Assembly: GCA_964250225.1 (NCBI GenBank)
Contig: CAXUEY010000064.1
Location: forward strand, 1 to 33,395
DNA from: Paraktedonobacter sp964250225
Lineage (GTDB): Bacteria; Chloroflexota; Ktedonobacteria; Ktedonobacterales; Ktedonobacteraceae
Direction of reading: 5' to 3'
Length of the DNA stretch: 33,395 nt
Part shown: positions 1 to 8,312 of the stretch, piece after piece
Layout of the letters: every line of letters starts with the position of its first letter
How positions within the stretch are numbered: the first letter of the stretch is position 1
The notes under the pieces: generated by a model
Database searches by the model: none
Told to the model about the DNA's origin: nothing
Seen by the model: the letters and a program-made list of their open reading frames with translations, nothing else
Program-made: the position numbers and the translations under genes

Positions 1-15
1 TTCTCTCCCAAAACG

Positions 16-45
16 TTGACACGGATCATACAGGGATCTTACAAA
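16..45 (+). promoter_or_regulatory. Possible sigma70-like promoter
   Basis: TTGACA at 16-21 and TACAAA at 40-45 are separated by 18 bp. A 6-bp inverted repeat, AGGGAT (32-37) and ATCCCT (45-50), overlaps the -10 and could be an operator or a chance hairpin. No gene starts downstream before the gap at 205, and the next gene lies on the opposite strand, so the purpose is unclear. Confidence 0.25.
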
Positions 46-158
46 TCCCTGAGGGTTGAAATTAGGGTAGTGCGCCGCTGGCGTTTGTCTCTTTTCATTC
101 TACAGAGTCGCGAGAAATCCCAGGTGAGAAGGTTGATAGCCAAAACAGGGGGAAGGAA

Positions 159-214
159 CGGGGGGGGGAAGGGAGAAACCGGGCAGGGGGGGGGGGGGGG
201 GGGGNNNNNNNNNN
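159..214. other. Scaffold gap with poly-G edge
   Basis: Ten N (205-214) are preceded by long G runs interrupted by short purine stretches. The stretch 1-299 holds no convincing gene: the open frames across it are low-complexity translations of the G tract. Long terminal G runs are a known artefact of two-colour sequencing chemistry, so bases from about 159 to 204 should not be trusted. Confidence 0.85.
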
Positions 215-299
215 CCGGGGTTCTCTACGGCGCACTGCCCGTAAAACCCGTTACGGCCCGCGTTCCTTCCCTTGCTGCTGCAAAAAAGAGGCAGCATTT

Positions 300-842
300 T
301 TAATGAGGAAAAATGATCCCCTGTTGATTCAGCAAAAAGACGACAATAGCGGCGATGAGTAGGAGCAGGCCGAAGAGGATCAGGAGGAGCGCGCCATTTT
401 TTCCTTTGCGACTGGAAGCCAGCAATTGAGCTACGACAGCCGATTGGCCGCCCTGGTACTGGGACTGGCCGGGGGCATTGTACCCATAACCCCCCATGTT
501 CGTCATCGATGGGTAGCCAGCGTTGGGGTAGACCTGCTGCGGTTGCTGATAGGCTGGCGAGTTCATGACCGTTGTGGCCTCTTCATTGTCATAACCTGGG
601 CCACTGGAGGGCCGTAGCACCAGCGGACCTGCCGGTTGCTGGGGAGTTGGTCGGCCTGGCGGCTGGTTTCCGTCGCGCGACGTGGGCGAGCGGGAAACGT
701 CCTGCACCACCTGCGACCTCTCAGTCGGGTTATAGGCTGCCGGTTCCTGGACGGCGGGATCGATATCAGTCTCGGCTCCACAGCGCGGGCAAACTTTGTC
801 GCCCGGCGCCAGTTGGTAGCCACAATGTCCACAGAAAACCAT
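300..842 (-). CDS. Zinc-ribbon, C-terminally anchored membrane protein
   Basis: The 180-aa protein begins with a zinc ribbon: CGHC at residues 4-7 and CPRC at 18-21, i.e. two CxxC knuckles about 11 residues apart. A long Pro/Gln/Tyr/Gly-rich, probably disordered linker follows. A single hydrophobic helix near residues 150-170 ends the protein, preceded by a basic stretch (SSRKGKNG), which suggests that the ribbon and linker are cytoplasmic. The start ATG at 842 has a good GAGAGGAG ribosome site. This architecture is common in Gram-positive-like and Chloroflexota genomes and usually has no assigned function. It is the last gene of a minus-strand series but sits about 200 bp from its neighbour, so it may have its own promoter. 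Confidence 0.85.
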   Translation of the reverse strand: MVFCGHCGYQLAPGDKVCPRCGAETDIDPAVQEPAAYNPTERSQVVQDVSRSPTSRDGNQPPGRPTPQQPAGPLVLRPSSGPGYDNEEATTVMNSPAYQQPQQVYPNAGYPSMTNMGGYGYNAPGQSQYQGGQSAVVAQLLASSRKGKNGALLLILFGLLLLIAAIVVFLLNQQGIIFPH

Positions 843-870
843 ACATATGCTCCTCTCAGGATGTGCATCA

Positions 871-889
871 GGCGCAGATAAGCTGCACC
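871..889 (-). promoter_or_regulatory. Small hairpin upstream of the zinc-ribbon gene
   Basis: On the minus strand a 7-bp stem with one G-U pair and a 5-nt loop lies about 30 nt before the start codon at 842, just upstream of its ribosome site. It may be part of the 5' leader. No ligand or regulator is implied. Confidence 0.3.
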
Positions 890-975
890 TGTTTGTTCTC
901 TTGCTTGTTACGAATCCGATAGCGCGCTAGTAGACATAGAGTATGAATCTTAAACGTTTGAGATGATATAAAAGA

Positions 976-1041
976 TCAGCGTTTTCTCTTTCTGTGGAGA
1001 AAGTCGGTGAGCAGCGCGTTGAGCTGATTTTCTGTGAGCAT
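976..1041 (-). CDS. Possible 21-aa peptide
   Basis: An ATG lies 4 nt past the stop of the upstream gene (1046-1576) and opens a 21-codon frame ending in TGA at 976. The peptide is amphipathic with a basic tail (HRKRKR). The tight spacing would allow translational coupling, but there is no clear ribosome site and such a short frame can arise by chance. It is recorded as a possibility only. Confidence 0.2.
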   Translation of the reverse strand: MLTENQLNALLTDFLHRKRKR

Positions 1042-1045
1042 AATA

Positions 1046-1576
1046 TCACCCAAATATGTGCAAAAGCTGGCGTTGCTCGGTTGTTAGCGCCAAAAGCTGG
1101 TTGCGTGGTATGGGAAAGATCTCGGCGTGCTCCCAGAGCTGGTGAATGACGCTGGTATGCGAACCGATCTGCACACCGCGTTCGCGCACGGCTGCCAGTA
1201 ACTGGTGTCCGTCAAAAAGATAGACCGAGGTGATGATCCAGGGATTGACCAGGGCGCGCGCGGTGCTCGATTCCTGTTTGGGACCGGACAGAACCAGATA
1301 GTAATCTGGCGAACGGTCGCTATGGATGTTCATCACGCCCTCGCGCCGGGGATACCACTGCACATCGACGGTCTTACCTGCCAGGGGCGCGCTGGCGAAG
1401 ATGCCAGTGAATTCGCGATGCTGGGCCGAGGGAATCAGCGTGATGCCGAAAATGGTGGCCGCGATACAATCGCCTACCGTATCCAGGTTCACAGCACTGC
1501 CCAGCAAGTTAGCGATATTGCTCTCGACCGTGTTCCTGGCGTGCAAGAGTTCCGCCAGGCGAGGCAGATTCGACAT
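1046..1576 (-). CDS. Uncharacterised 176-aa protein
   Basis: The protein is soluble, with no signal peptide or membrane helix. Its N-terminus is a helix (LPRLAELLHARNTVESNIANLL) followed by a conserved-looking block (VGDCIAATIFGITL) and a mixed alpha/beta region. The pattern of a short helix then G-x-x-IA-x-x-IF recalls actinobacterial and Chloroflexota proteins annotated DUF6998; I recall this from memory and am not certain. It starts 13 nt after the SDR gene stop and so is very likely co-transcribed with the SDR and HIT genes. Function is unknown. The ATG at 1576 is preceded by AGGAG within the intergenic space, which supports the start. Confidence 0.75.
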   Translation of the reverse strand: MSNLPRLAELLHARNTVESNIANLLGSAVNLDTVGDCIAATIFGITLIPSAQHREFTGIFASAPLAGKTVDVQWYPRREGVMNIHSDRSPDYYLVLSGPKQESSTARALVNPWIITSVYLFDGHQLLAAVRERGVQIGSHTSVIHQLWEHAEIFPIPRNQLLALTTEQRQLLHIFG

Positions 1577-1589
1577 AGCTCACTCCTCT

Positions 1590-2456
1590 TTAGAACAATC
1601 TTCTTCCGCCGCTGACCGAGATCATCTGACCACTGACCCAGCGTGCCTGGTGTGAGGCGAGAAAGACGATCACGTCGGCGATATCTTCCGGCTGGCCAGT
1701 GCGACCTAGCGGTGTGTCGGTGGCGATGATTGCCTCCAGTTCGGGCGCGACCCAGCCGGTCTGGATGGGTCCAGGTGAGATAATGTTCACAGTGATGCCG
1801 TAGCGACCTAGCTCTAGAGCGGCGGCGCGGCTGTAGGACTCCAGCGCGGCTTTGCTGGCGCCGTAAGAGATCTCGCCGATGAAGCCGGGTGCGCCATCGG
1901 TGCTAATGTTGATGATGCGGCCCCAGCGTTTGTTCTGCTGCACGCGGCGACGGGCAAACTCGGCCATCATCAACGCCACTGCCCGGCTGTTCACAGCAAA
2001 GTGACGATCATGTCTTTCGAGCGTGATGGTAGCTGTGGGGAAGCCGTCTGGCGCCACGCTTTCTGCTGCTTGTGTGAGCGGCAGGAACGTATCCTGTTCG
2101 CAGCAATCGGCGTTGTTGACCAGGATATCGACCGGACCAAACAACTCTTCGGCCCGCTCGAAGAGCAAGGAGATTGTCGCGGGATCGGAGAGATCGGCTT
2201 CAATGGCCTCGGCGCGTCCACCTGCCTGGCGGATCGCTGCCACCACTTCATCGGCGCCCCTGGTTCTCCTGGTGTTATAAAAATCGATACCGGGCGTCGC
2301 GTTTGTGGCGTCGGTGCCTGCCGGGGCAGGAATGCGCAGGTAGTTGATCAGCACTGCTACCCCTTCAGCAGCCAGGGCGCTGGCAGTTGCGGCGCCGATC
2401 CCGTGGTTCGCGCCCGTGACAATAGCGACTTTGCCGTATAAGCTCGTTTCAACCAT
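1590..2456 (-). CDS. SDR-family oxidoreductase
   Basis: This is a 288-aa classical short-chain dehydrogenase/reductase. It shows the Rossmann motif TGxxxGIG (TGANHGIG, about residues 14-21), NNAD in place of the usual NNAG, the catalytic Ser in NIST and the YGASK active-site Tyr/Lys pair. The C-terminus has the usual ending around the SGQ-x-I-x-V-x-GG motif. An insertion of about 25 residues after beta-2 (rich in Pro, Ala, Thr) is longer than usual. The start chosen is ATG 2456, because homology begins immediately there (MVETSLYGKVAIVTG) and AGGAT lies upstream; a longer frame to 2543 would overlap the HIT gene. Substrate cannot be told. It sits 22 nt after the HIT gene, suggesting an operon. 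Confidence 0.93.
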   Translation of the reverse strand: MVETSLYGKVAIVTGANHGIGAATASALAAEGVAVLINYLRIPAPAGTDATNATPGIDFYNTRRTRGADEVVAAIRQAGGRAEAIEADLSDPATISLLFERAEELFGPVDILVNNADCCEQDTFLPLTQAAESVAPDGFPTATITLERHDRHFAVNSRAVALMMAEFARRRVQQNKRWGRIINISTDGAPGFIGEISYGASKAALESYSRAAALELGRYGITVNIISPGPIQTGWVAPELEAIIATDTPLGRTGQPEDIADVIVFLASHQARWVSGQMISVSGGRRLF

Positions 2457-2478
2457 GCTAGCGTGTATCCTATTCTCT

Positions 2479-2946
2479 CTATTGTGTTTGCAAATATTTG
2501 CGTAAACGTGTACACAGCGCTTCGATTTCAGGCAAACCGCCATGCGGGGCCGCGGGCCATTCAGCCACCTGCGTGCCCCAATACTCGCGAGGCGCGCCAG
2601 GATAGCGGGCTACGATATGGATATGCAAGTGTGGAACACCATGTCCAAAGAGAAACTGGTAGACATGCTCCGCTCCCTCACTTGCTTTCAGGGCACGCGC
2701 CAGACGCGAAGCGATCAGGCCAAAGGCGCGTGCTTCTTCCTCAGTCTGTTCGGCCAGGCCAGGGATGTGGCGTTTATTCTCGATCAACAGGTAGCCCAGG
2801 TAGGTGTTGTTGGGGTCGCCTTCCAGGTTCTGGACATGGCAGACAGCTAGCAGATTATCTTCGTAGATCAGGCCACCAGGGATGGGCAGTTCGCCGCGAT
2901 GCTTTTTACAGATAAAGCACTGCTGCGTCTCGTCGTGGATCGTCAT
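2479..2946 (-). CDS. HIT-family nucleotide hydrolase/transferase
   Basis: A 155-aa histidine-triad protein. The catalytic triad appears as HLHIHIV near residues 107-113 (H-x-H-x-H), whose last His is the nucleophile in the family. A CxxC (CFIC, residues 10-13) near the N-terminus may bind zinc, as in several bacterial HIT proteins. Family members cleave nucleoside phosphoramidates or dinucleoside polyphosphates. ATG 2946 has AAGGAG 12 nt upstream. It is the first gene of a minus-strand unit with the SDR and the 176-aa protein and diverges from the exonuclease/GIY-YIG gene; about 177 bp lie between the two starts. Confidence 0.93.
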   Translation of the reverse strand: MTIHDETQQCFICKKHRGELPIPGGLIYEDNLLAVCHVQNLEGDPNNTYLGYLLIENKRHIPGLAEQTEEEARAFGLIASRLARALKASEGAEHVYQFLFGHGVPHLHIHIVARYPGAPREYWGTQVAEWPAAPHGGLPEIEALCTRLRKYLQTQ

Positions 2947-3050
2947 GGATATAGCGCGCTCCTTCTGTCAGTTGCTCGCTCACAGTCTACCATACAGATG
3001 AACGGTCTGCTAGCGGGTAGCTGGCCATCCGCGACGATGGGTACACGTCC

Positions 3051-3079
3051 TTGTAAAAATTCGCCCGAAGTGCTATCCT
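3051..3079 (+). promoter_or_regulatory. Promoter for the exonuclease/GIY-YIG gene
   Basis: TTGTAA (3051-3056) and TATCCT (3074-3079) are spaced 17 bp, with an extended -10 TGC directly before the hexamer. The predicted start of transcription near 3086 supports ATG 3124 rather than the longer open frame that begins inside the HIT gene. Confidence 0.55.
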
Positions 3080-3082
3080 CAA

Positions 3083-3101
3083 GTACATCTGATCTATGTA
3101 C
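3083..3101. promoter_or_regulatory. Dyad at the predicted transcription start
   Basis: GTACAT (3083-3088) and ATGTAC (3096-3101) form a perfect 6-bp dyad with a 7-bp spacer, just downstream of the -10. The position fits an operator for a dimeric repressor. As the gene encodes a DNA-repair-type nuclease, a damage-response repressor is an attractive but unproven guess. Confidence 0.4.
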
Positions 3102-3123
3102 ATTATTTTTATCGGGGCGATGT

Positions 3124-5175
3124 ATGGAACGGGAGAATGTCGGCAAAGCTCCGCAGCGTGGTGTGTTGTTGCGGCGCGCTCACGAGCTGCTGGAGCACAC
3201 GGGGCAATCTGTGACGGAAGAGCTGCTGCTGGAGCATTTATTTGGCGTGACCGAGACGGGGCAGAGTCGCGTGGTCTGGTTGACCCTGTTGCGTCAGATG
3301 CTCGCCAGTTCGTCGCTGTTTGAGGAGAGCGAGCCGCACACCTGGGCGCTGACCGCCTGGAGCTACACTCAGCGCTCACTGGACGAGATTGAGTTTGTGA
3401 TCGTGGACACCGAGACCACCGGACTGCGCCCCGGCTCGCATCGCGTCATCGAGGTTGCGGGCGTGCGGATACGCGGCGGCGAGGTGCTTGACGCGTATCA
3501 AAGCCTGCTCAATCCCGGTGTGCGCATTCCTACATTTATTGCCCAATTTACCGGTATCTCACAGGATATGCTCGTTACCGCTCCAAAGTCACACGAGGCG
3601 CTGCCTGAATTTCTGCGTTTTATTGAGGGCGCGATCCTGGTGGGCCATAACGTGGGCTTTGATATTGGCTTTCTGAGTTACGAGGCGCAACTACTGGGCC
3701 AGAGCTTCCCAATTGATGGCCTGGATACCATTCCCCTGGCCCGGCGCTTCCTGCCCGGTCTCAGGCGTTTCAAGCTCGATAGCCTGGCCGCGCACCTCAA
3801 GATCCCGACCTCTGACCGGCACCGCGCACTGGGCGATGCGAAGGTCACAGCCGCGGCCTTTCTCAAGCTGCTCGAACTGGCGAGTAAGCAGGGGATTGCG
3901 ACGCTGGGTCAGTTGCGGCGGCGTTTGCAATTGCCCGTCGCGTGGAGCGGCGATATCACCCAGTCCACAACGGTTAAACAACTGGAATTGTTGCGTTCCG
4001 ATGGCAAGGTTGCAACGGCCAGCGTGACCACACGCCCAACGGGGACGCTCTTCCTCAATCCTGCCTGGCGGCGCGATTTTCCCGCCCAGCCCGGTGTGTA
4101 TTTGATGAAGGATAGCAACGGTCAGGTGATCTACGTTGGTAAAGCCAAATGCTTGAAGGACCGCCTGGCTTCGTACTACAATCAGCCGCTGGGGTATACG
4201 CGCAAGATGGATGGGTTGCTGCAAAACGTCAAAGAGATTGAGACGCGCGTGCTTGGTTCCGAGCTGGAGGCACTGCTGGTGGAGTCGCAGCTTATCAAGC
4301 AGTTGCAGCCCGCGTATAATGTGCAATTGCGCAACTACGAACTCTATCCCTTTATCAAGATCGACGTGCAACACGCTTTTCCACGCGTCTACGCCACACG
4401 TGAAGTGGCCGCCGATGGTGCGCGCTACTTTGGACCGTTCCGCAGCAGGCGCCTGGTGGACCTGACTATCGAACTGGTGCAGAAGGTCTTCCCCATCCGT
4501 ACCTGCACGCGCAGTTTGCCGCCGCAGGCAAAACCCTCCGAACCCTGCCTGCGCCTGCATCTCAATCGTTGCTCCGCGCCCTGTCGCGGCGATGCTGATC
4601 CAGAGGCATACCGTCAGGTCATCGCTGAGGTCTGTGCCTTTCTGGGGGGCGGGCGTGAGGATCTGCTGGATCGTTTGCGCCGTCAGATGTTTGAAGCCTC
4701 ACAGCAGTTGAATTATGAACGCGCCGCCTGGTTGCGCGATACCATCCGCAGCGTTGATGAGATCCTGATCGGCCAGCAATTAATCACCGGTGCCGTCGAG
4801 TCCAACAACCTGCTGATTGTCTACCCCTCTGCGCGCGCGAATTGCAACGAGGTGTATCTGATCCGTCATGGGCGCCTGATTGAGCAGCGCTGTGTTGAGC
4901 ACGCGCCGGCACATATGAAGCAAGCCGTAGGTGAGTTGTTGCGCGTGGCTCTGGGATTGGGTGAGCCACCCGGCATTGTCGGGCAGGCCGAAGTCGATCA
5001 GATCAACATCATCAGCCGCTGGATACACCATCACAGTGATGACCGCGCCTTCTTCCCCGTCCAATTCGCTCTGGCTGATCCCGCTGAGGCGCACCTGCTG
5101 GCCCAGCGCGTCTGGGTCGAGGCCGAGGCCACGCGTAATTTGTTGGTCACGCAGGCTCAGCTCACTGAGGGATAA
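3124..5175 (+). CDS. DEDDh exonuclease fused to UvrC-like GIY-YIG nuclease
   Basis: The 683-aa protein joins two nucleases. Residues about 90-260 are a DnaQ-type 3'-5' exonuclease: Exo I DTE (D95, E97), Exo II GHNxxFD (to D180) and Exo III HxxxxD (H233, D238), all intact. Residues about 318-410 are a GIY-YIG domain (GVY 324-326, YVG 337-339, catalytic Arg about 347). After it come the UvrC cysteine-rich segment (FPIRTC ... PCLR, RCSAPC) and a UVR helix pair (LNYERAAWLRD). The C-terminal RNase H-like half of true UvrC, which makes the 5' incision, is absent, so the lesion-incising half resembles Cho. Such DEDD-exonuclease/GIY-YIG fusions are known in Actinobacteria and Chloroflexota; a role in DNA repair or processing is inferred. 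The start is ATG 3124 with a weak GGGG ribosome site and a promoter just upstream. Confidence 0.92.
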   Translation: MERENVGKAPQRGVLLRRAHELLEHTGQSVTEELLLEHLFGVTETGQSRVVWLTLLRQMLASSSLFEESEPHTWALTAWSYTQRSLDEIEFVIVDTETTGLRPGSHRVIEVAGVRIRGGEVLDAYQSLLNPGVRIPTFIAQFTGISQDMLVTAPKSHEALPEFLRFIEGAILVGHNVGFDIGFLSYEAQLLGQSFPIDGLDTIPLARRFLPGLRRFKLDSLAAHLKIPTSDRHRALGDAKVTAAAFLKLLELASKQGIATLGQLRRRLQLPVAWSGDITQSTTVKQLELLRSDGKVATASVTTRPTGTLFLNPAWRRDFPAQPGVYLMKDSNGQVIYVGKAKCLKDRLASYYNQPLGYTRKMDGLLQNVKEIETRVLGSELEALLVESQLIKQLQPAYNVQLRNYELYPFIKIDVQHAFPRVYATREVAADGARYFGPFRSRRLVDLTIELVQKVFPIRTCTRSLPPQAKPSEPCLRLHLNRCSAPCRGDADPEAYRQVIAEVCAFLGGGREDLLDRLRRQMFEASQQLNYERAAWLRDTIRSVDEILIGQQLITGAVESNNLLIVYPSARANCNEVYLIRHGRLIEQRCVEHAPAHMKQAVGELLRVALGLGEPPGIVGQAEVDQINIISRWIHHHSDDRAFFPVQFALADPAEAHLLAQRVWVEAEATRNLLVTQAQLTEG

Positions 5176-5233
5176 GCGCAAAATTTTGGTCACTAAGGCT
5201 GAGAGAAATCTTATAACATGCAGAAACACGTTT

Positions 5234-7483
5234 TTACGCGAATGTGTCGGTTGTGAGCAATTGGTGCAGCGCCTGTATATTTGTGATGATACGTTTACAC
5301 TCCCCCTCCATAAACTGCCACTGCTCGCGCGTTGTGGCCTGTACCGATTTTTTGTTTTTGCAGGCGCTTTTGATCTGTTGGAGCATTGCTTGCAGATCTG
5401 GCAGCGGGGAAGCTGGCCGCCTGGCGCGTATGCCTGTGGCCAGAGCGGTAAGGATCTGGTCCACTGTCGCGCTGAACTGAGCTATTTCAGGCAGGCTATC
5501 GTGATAGGGATGATCGAGCAGATAGGCTTCAAGAGCGAGCACACTTCTGGCGATATTGTCAGCCGCGCCCAATACGTTCTCTGCCAGATCAAGTTTGACG
5601 CGATGTGGCTCCAGCTCTTGCTGGGCGCGCTGGACCGAGGCGAGCGCGTTTGAGCGGGCCAGACGCGAATCTATCTGCCGTTTGCCAAACAGATTGCTCT
5701 GCACGCTGGCGGGTACCGTGTAGTCCTGGAACACAGCGTTCAGGAAATGACCCAGCATTTCAAGGCGTTGCGCAATATATTCCGGCACCTGGGATACTTC
5801 CCATGTGGGCCAGAGGGCATAGACCAGCAGGGCCAGCAGCCCGCCGAGTGTGGTATCGATGGCCCGGCTGGTCGCCGTTGCCAGCGTTGGGGCGCGGGTA
5901 AATGCAAGCAGAACAACCACTGACATGGTTGTGATGGCTGAAAAGATGGTGTAGTTGGCAAAGAGTGTGGCACACATCAGGTAGGAGGCGAGGATCATCA
6001 ATAGCACCAGCAGGGAGTTGGAGGATGGGAGGAAGACCAGGAGCAGGGTTGTGAGAACTGCGCCCAGGATTGTACCCAACATCCGCGCGATGCCACGGGT
6101 AAAAGTGGTGATAAAGTCCGAGCGCAGCACCAGAGCTACGGTCATAGGAATCCAGTAGCCGCGCTGCACGGGCAGGTGAAGTATCTGGTAGAGCACCATG
6201 CCCAGCGCCAGCGTTCCCCCCAGGCGTAACGCGTGGCGGAACGCGCTTGAGCGCGGCGTCAGGTTCGCGCGCAGATTGGACCAGGCGTCTTCCAGGTGCA
6301 GATGTGGCGGGCGAGGATAAGGAAAACGCAGATGAACCGGCCACGATTGGCGAACCTGCCTCCACATCATCGCCAGTCGCCGCGCGATATGCAGTTCGCC
6401 ACGCAACGCTATACAATAGGGCAAGATGCGTTGATATGCCGGCGTTTCATGGGAAACCTTTGCCATATGGCTCACCTCGGCCAGCGCTTTTTTAAGCGTT
6501 TGAGCAGCTCTGGAATGGTTGGATGCGGCAAGAGGTACGCCATTTTTTAACGCGTGTGCAATATCCTGCAACTCTTCCCCGCTTGCACGCAGAATTTGCT
6601 CCAGGTAGTCGCCCACGCTGTTTTTCTCTAATGCCGTTTCTTTTTCTTGTATATGCTGGTATTCGCTCAACAGAACCGAGAGGGTCAGACGTAGGTGTTC
6701 TGCCTCCTCAAGCAGGCGCGCGAACATGCGCCCTCTGGTGGTTCTGGAGTTGTTGCTTAACAGCGTTGTGTGGCCTGTCTGGAGCGCGTCAGTGACGAGT
6801 AAGACTCCCTGTTCATTCAAAGAGCTGGTAGCATACTCGGCCAATTTTTGATAGATCGTAGCCAGGGCCGCGCGCTCCGGCGCCGTATTGGTCCAGGGAG
6901 ACGGGAGAAGTGCCAGGAGAGTTTGCAGCAGCGCGCCACTACCGACCAGGCCGGCAGTGAGCAGGGCATGGGAGGGATCAAGTCCCAGGTGTGCATAGAT
7001 GATCAGCGCGACACATGACTGCACGCCGACCACCTGTGCTACCTGGCTGGTCGAAGCCAGCAGTCCGGCAACGAACCCCCACAGACCAATGGCCACGACG
7101 GGCAGCCAGCCCAGATTGCCCGTCAGCCCGCCCACCAGCGTTGAGAGGGTCACAAACAGGCTGGCCATCAGCATCGCCCGCCCACGAGCACGAGCCGGGT
7201 CTTTTAAACCTACCGCGCTCAGCATCAGCGCGCCAGAAGCAACGGCCACGCTAGTGATGGTCAGTCCCGTTGCCACTCCAAGCACCAGAGGTAGAGCGAT
7301 CCCAAACGTGGCGCGAATGGCTTGAAAGGCGGTAATACTGGCACGATCAACCCATAAGACCTGCTGCCAGGACGTTTTCAGCGCCCAGAACCACGCGCCC
7401 ACGGCCTTTTTGATTGACCCCTGCTCTAGCCTGTTGTCTGCCTCGTTATTCTCTCTATCCTCTGGCATATCCCCTCTCATCAC
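5234..7483 (-). CDS. FUSC-family membrane transporter-like protein
   Basis: The 749-aa protein has the duplicated architecture of the fusaric-acid-resistance/aromatic-acid-exporter (FUSC, AaeB-like) family. A first hydrophobic block of several helices lies at about residues 45-215. A long helical, soluble region follows (about 215-410). A second block of about six helices lies at about 425-560, including the segment RGYWIPMTVALVLRSDF, which matches the conserved W-x-x-x-T-v-x-v-v region. A cytoplasmic helical tail ends it. Family members export aromatic carboxylic acids or toxic amphiphiles. Start candidates are ATG 7483, 7480 and 7468; AGGG upstream favours the first two. It is convergent with the exonuclease gene and divergent from the DUF1254 gene. 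Confidence 0.85.
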   Translation of the reverse strand: MMRGDMPEDRENNEADNRLEQGSIKKAVGAWFWALKTSWQQVLWVDRASITAFQAIRATFGIALPLVLGVATGLTITSVAVASGALMLSAVGLKDPARARGRAMLMASLFVTLSTLVGGLTGNLGWLPVVAIGLWGFVAGLLASTSQVAQVVGVQSCVALIIYAHLGLDPSHALLTAGLVGSGALLQTLLALLPSPWTNTAPERAALATIYQKLAEYATSSLNEQGVLLVTDALQTGHTTLLSNNSRTTRGRMFARLLEEAEHLRLTLSVLLSEYQHIQEKETALEKNSVGDYLEQILRASGEELQDIAHALKNGVPLAASNHSRAAQTLKKALAEVSHMAKVSHETPAYQRILPYCIALRGELHIARRLAMMWRQVRQSWPVHLRFPYPRPPHLHLEDAWSNLRANLTPRSSAFRHALRLGGTLALGMVLYQILHLPVQRGYWIPMTVALVLRSDFITTFTRGIARMLGTILGAVLTTLLLVFLPSSNSLLVLLMILASYLMCATLFANYTIFSAITTMSVVVLLAFTRAPTLATATSRAIDTTLGGLLALLVYALWPTWEVSQVPEYIAQRLEMLGHFLNAVFQDYTVPASVQSNLFGKRQIDSRLARSNALASVQRAQQELEPHRVKLDLAENVLGAADNIARSVLALEAYLLDHPYHDSLPEIAQFSATVDQILTALATGIRARRPASPLPDLQAMLQQIKSACKNKKSVQATTREQWQFMEGECKRIITNIQALHQLLTTDTFA

Positions 7484-7645
7484 CCTGTTTTCACATGCAA
7501 AAGTCGGTCCTTTTCAGGATATGCTAATGCGCAAAGTAGGATTCTTCCATTTGGAGGAAATTTGCTCATCTTTTCTATACTGAGAAGGAAAGGAAAATTT
7601 TCTTACTAGAGCTTTCAAAATGTAAGTAGAAAGGAAGCGATCTTG

Positions 7646-8239
7646 ATGCAGAAAGGTTCCACGCCGATCAAGGTGAACGTTGACAATTTCATCTCTATTG
7701 AAACGGCCAATCAATTTGCTCGCTACCTTCAACTGGCTGGCGGCCAGATGAACACCTGGTATCACTTCCGTCGACCTGTTGACATTACTCAGCAACCGAC
7801 GATTCGGATGAACCAGGATACGCTCTATAGTGGCGCTCTCGTGGATATCAGTCAAAAAGCGACACTCGCCATGCCACACACGGGTGGACGGTACCAGTCG
7901 GTCATGGTTATTAATGCAGAGGGCTATATTAACCGCGTCTATGATCAGCCTGGAACCTACCCTCTCACCATCCAGGAATTCGAGACTCCCTTTGTTCTTC
8001 TCGGTGCTCGTACAATCCTAAGCACAACTGCTCTTCAGGACATCAAGAAAGCGAATGCCCTACAAGATGGACTAGCAATTGTGGCCCAGTCCTTCACTAT
8101 CCGCTTTGGCGGAGACCCATCCCTGCCAAACATGCTCCCCATTATGGACGACTGGAACTATATGGTTCGCTATTATGGTCCCCAGAAATCTGTCCTGAAT
8201 GGTTCGTTTCGTTTTCCCAAGCTCAAAGAGAAGGCGTAA
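7646..8239 (+). CDS. DUF1254-domain protein, short form
   Basis: The 197-aa protein matches the DUF1254 signature: VNVDNFI, then a Thr/Arg-rich strand with RMNQDTLYSGALVD, then the beta-rich block ending in ARTILSTTALQDIKKANALQD. Most family members carry a second domain (DUF1214) and exceed 400 residues; this one stops after the first domain with a short unrelated tail, so it is either a natural short form or a truncation. No signal peptide is visible. AGGA at 7632-7635 serves either ATG 7646 (chosen) or the TTG immediately before it. Function of the family is not established. It stands alone, convergent with the DUF2254 gene. Confidence 0.8.
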   Translation: MQKGSTPIKVNVDNFISIETANQFARYLQLAGGQMNTWYHFRRPVDITQQPTIRMNQDTLYSGALVDISQKATLAMPHTGGRYQSVMVINAEGYINRVYDQPGTYPLTIQEFETPFVLLGARTILSTTALQDIKKANALQDGLAIVAQSFTIRFGGDPSLPNMLPIMDDWNYMVRYYGPQKSVLNGSFRFPKLKEKA

Positions 8240-8266
8240 AAGCTAGCTTCTTCAGAGAAACAGGAA

Positions 8267-8293
8267 GCGTTGGGGTTGGTGCAAGACCCCCGC
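8267..8293. terminator. Weak hairpin between convergent genes
   Basis: GGGGT (8272-8276) pairs with ACCCC (8286-8290), flanked by GCG and CGC with a bulge. It lies between two convergent stops but lacks a T run, so it may slow rather than stop transcription. Confidence 0.25.
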
Positions 8294-8312
8294 TACTTTA
8301 GCACGGCGTGAT

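Noticed and set aside
16..303. Open frames across the first 300 bases on both strands
   Set aside because: They translate the poly-G run and the N gap; composition is artefactual.
2899..3123. N-terminal extension of the exonuclease/GIY-YIG gene to 2899
   Set aside because: It overlaps the HIT gene start on the other strand, shows no homology, and lies upstream of a plausible promoter at 3051-3079.
3691..4560. Long minus-strand frame of 289 codons inside the exonuclease/GIY-YIG gene
   Set aside because: It is a shadow of a well-supported gene, with no domain or ribosome site.
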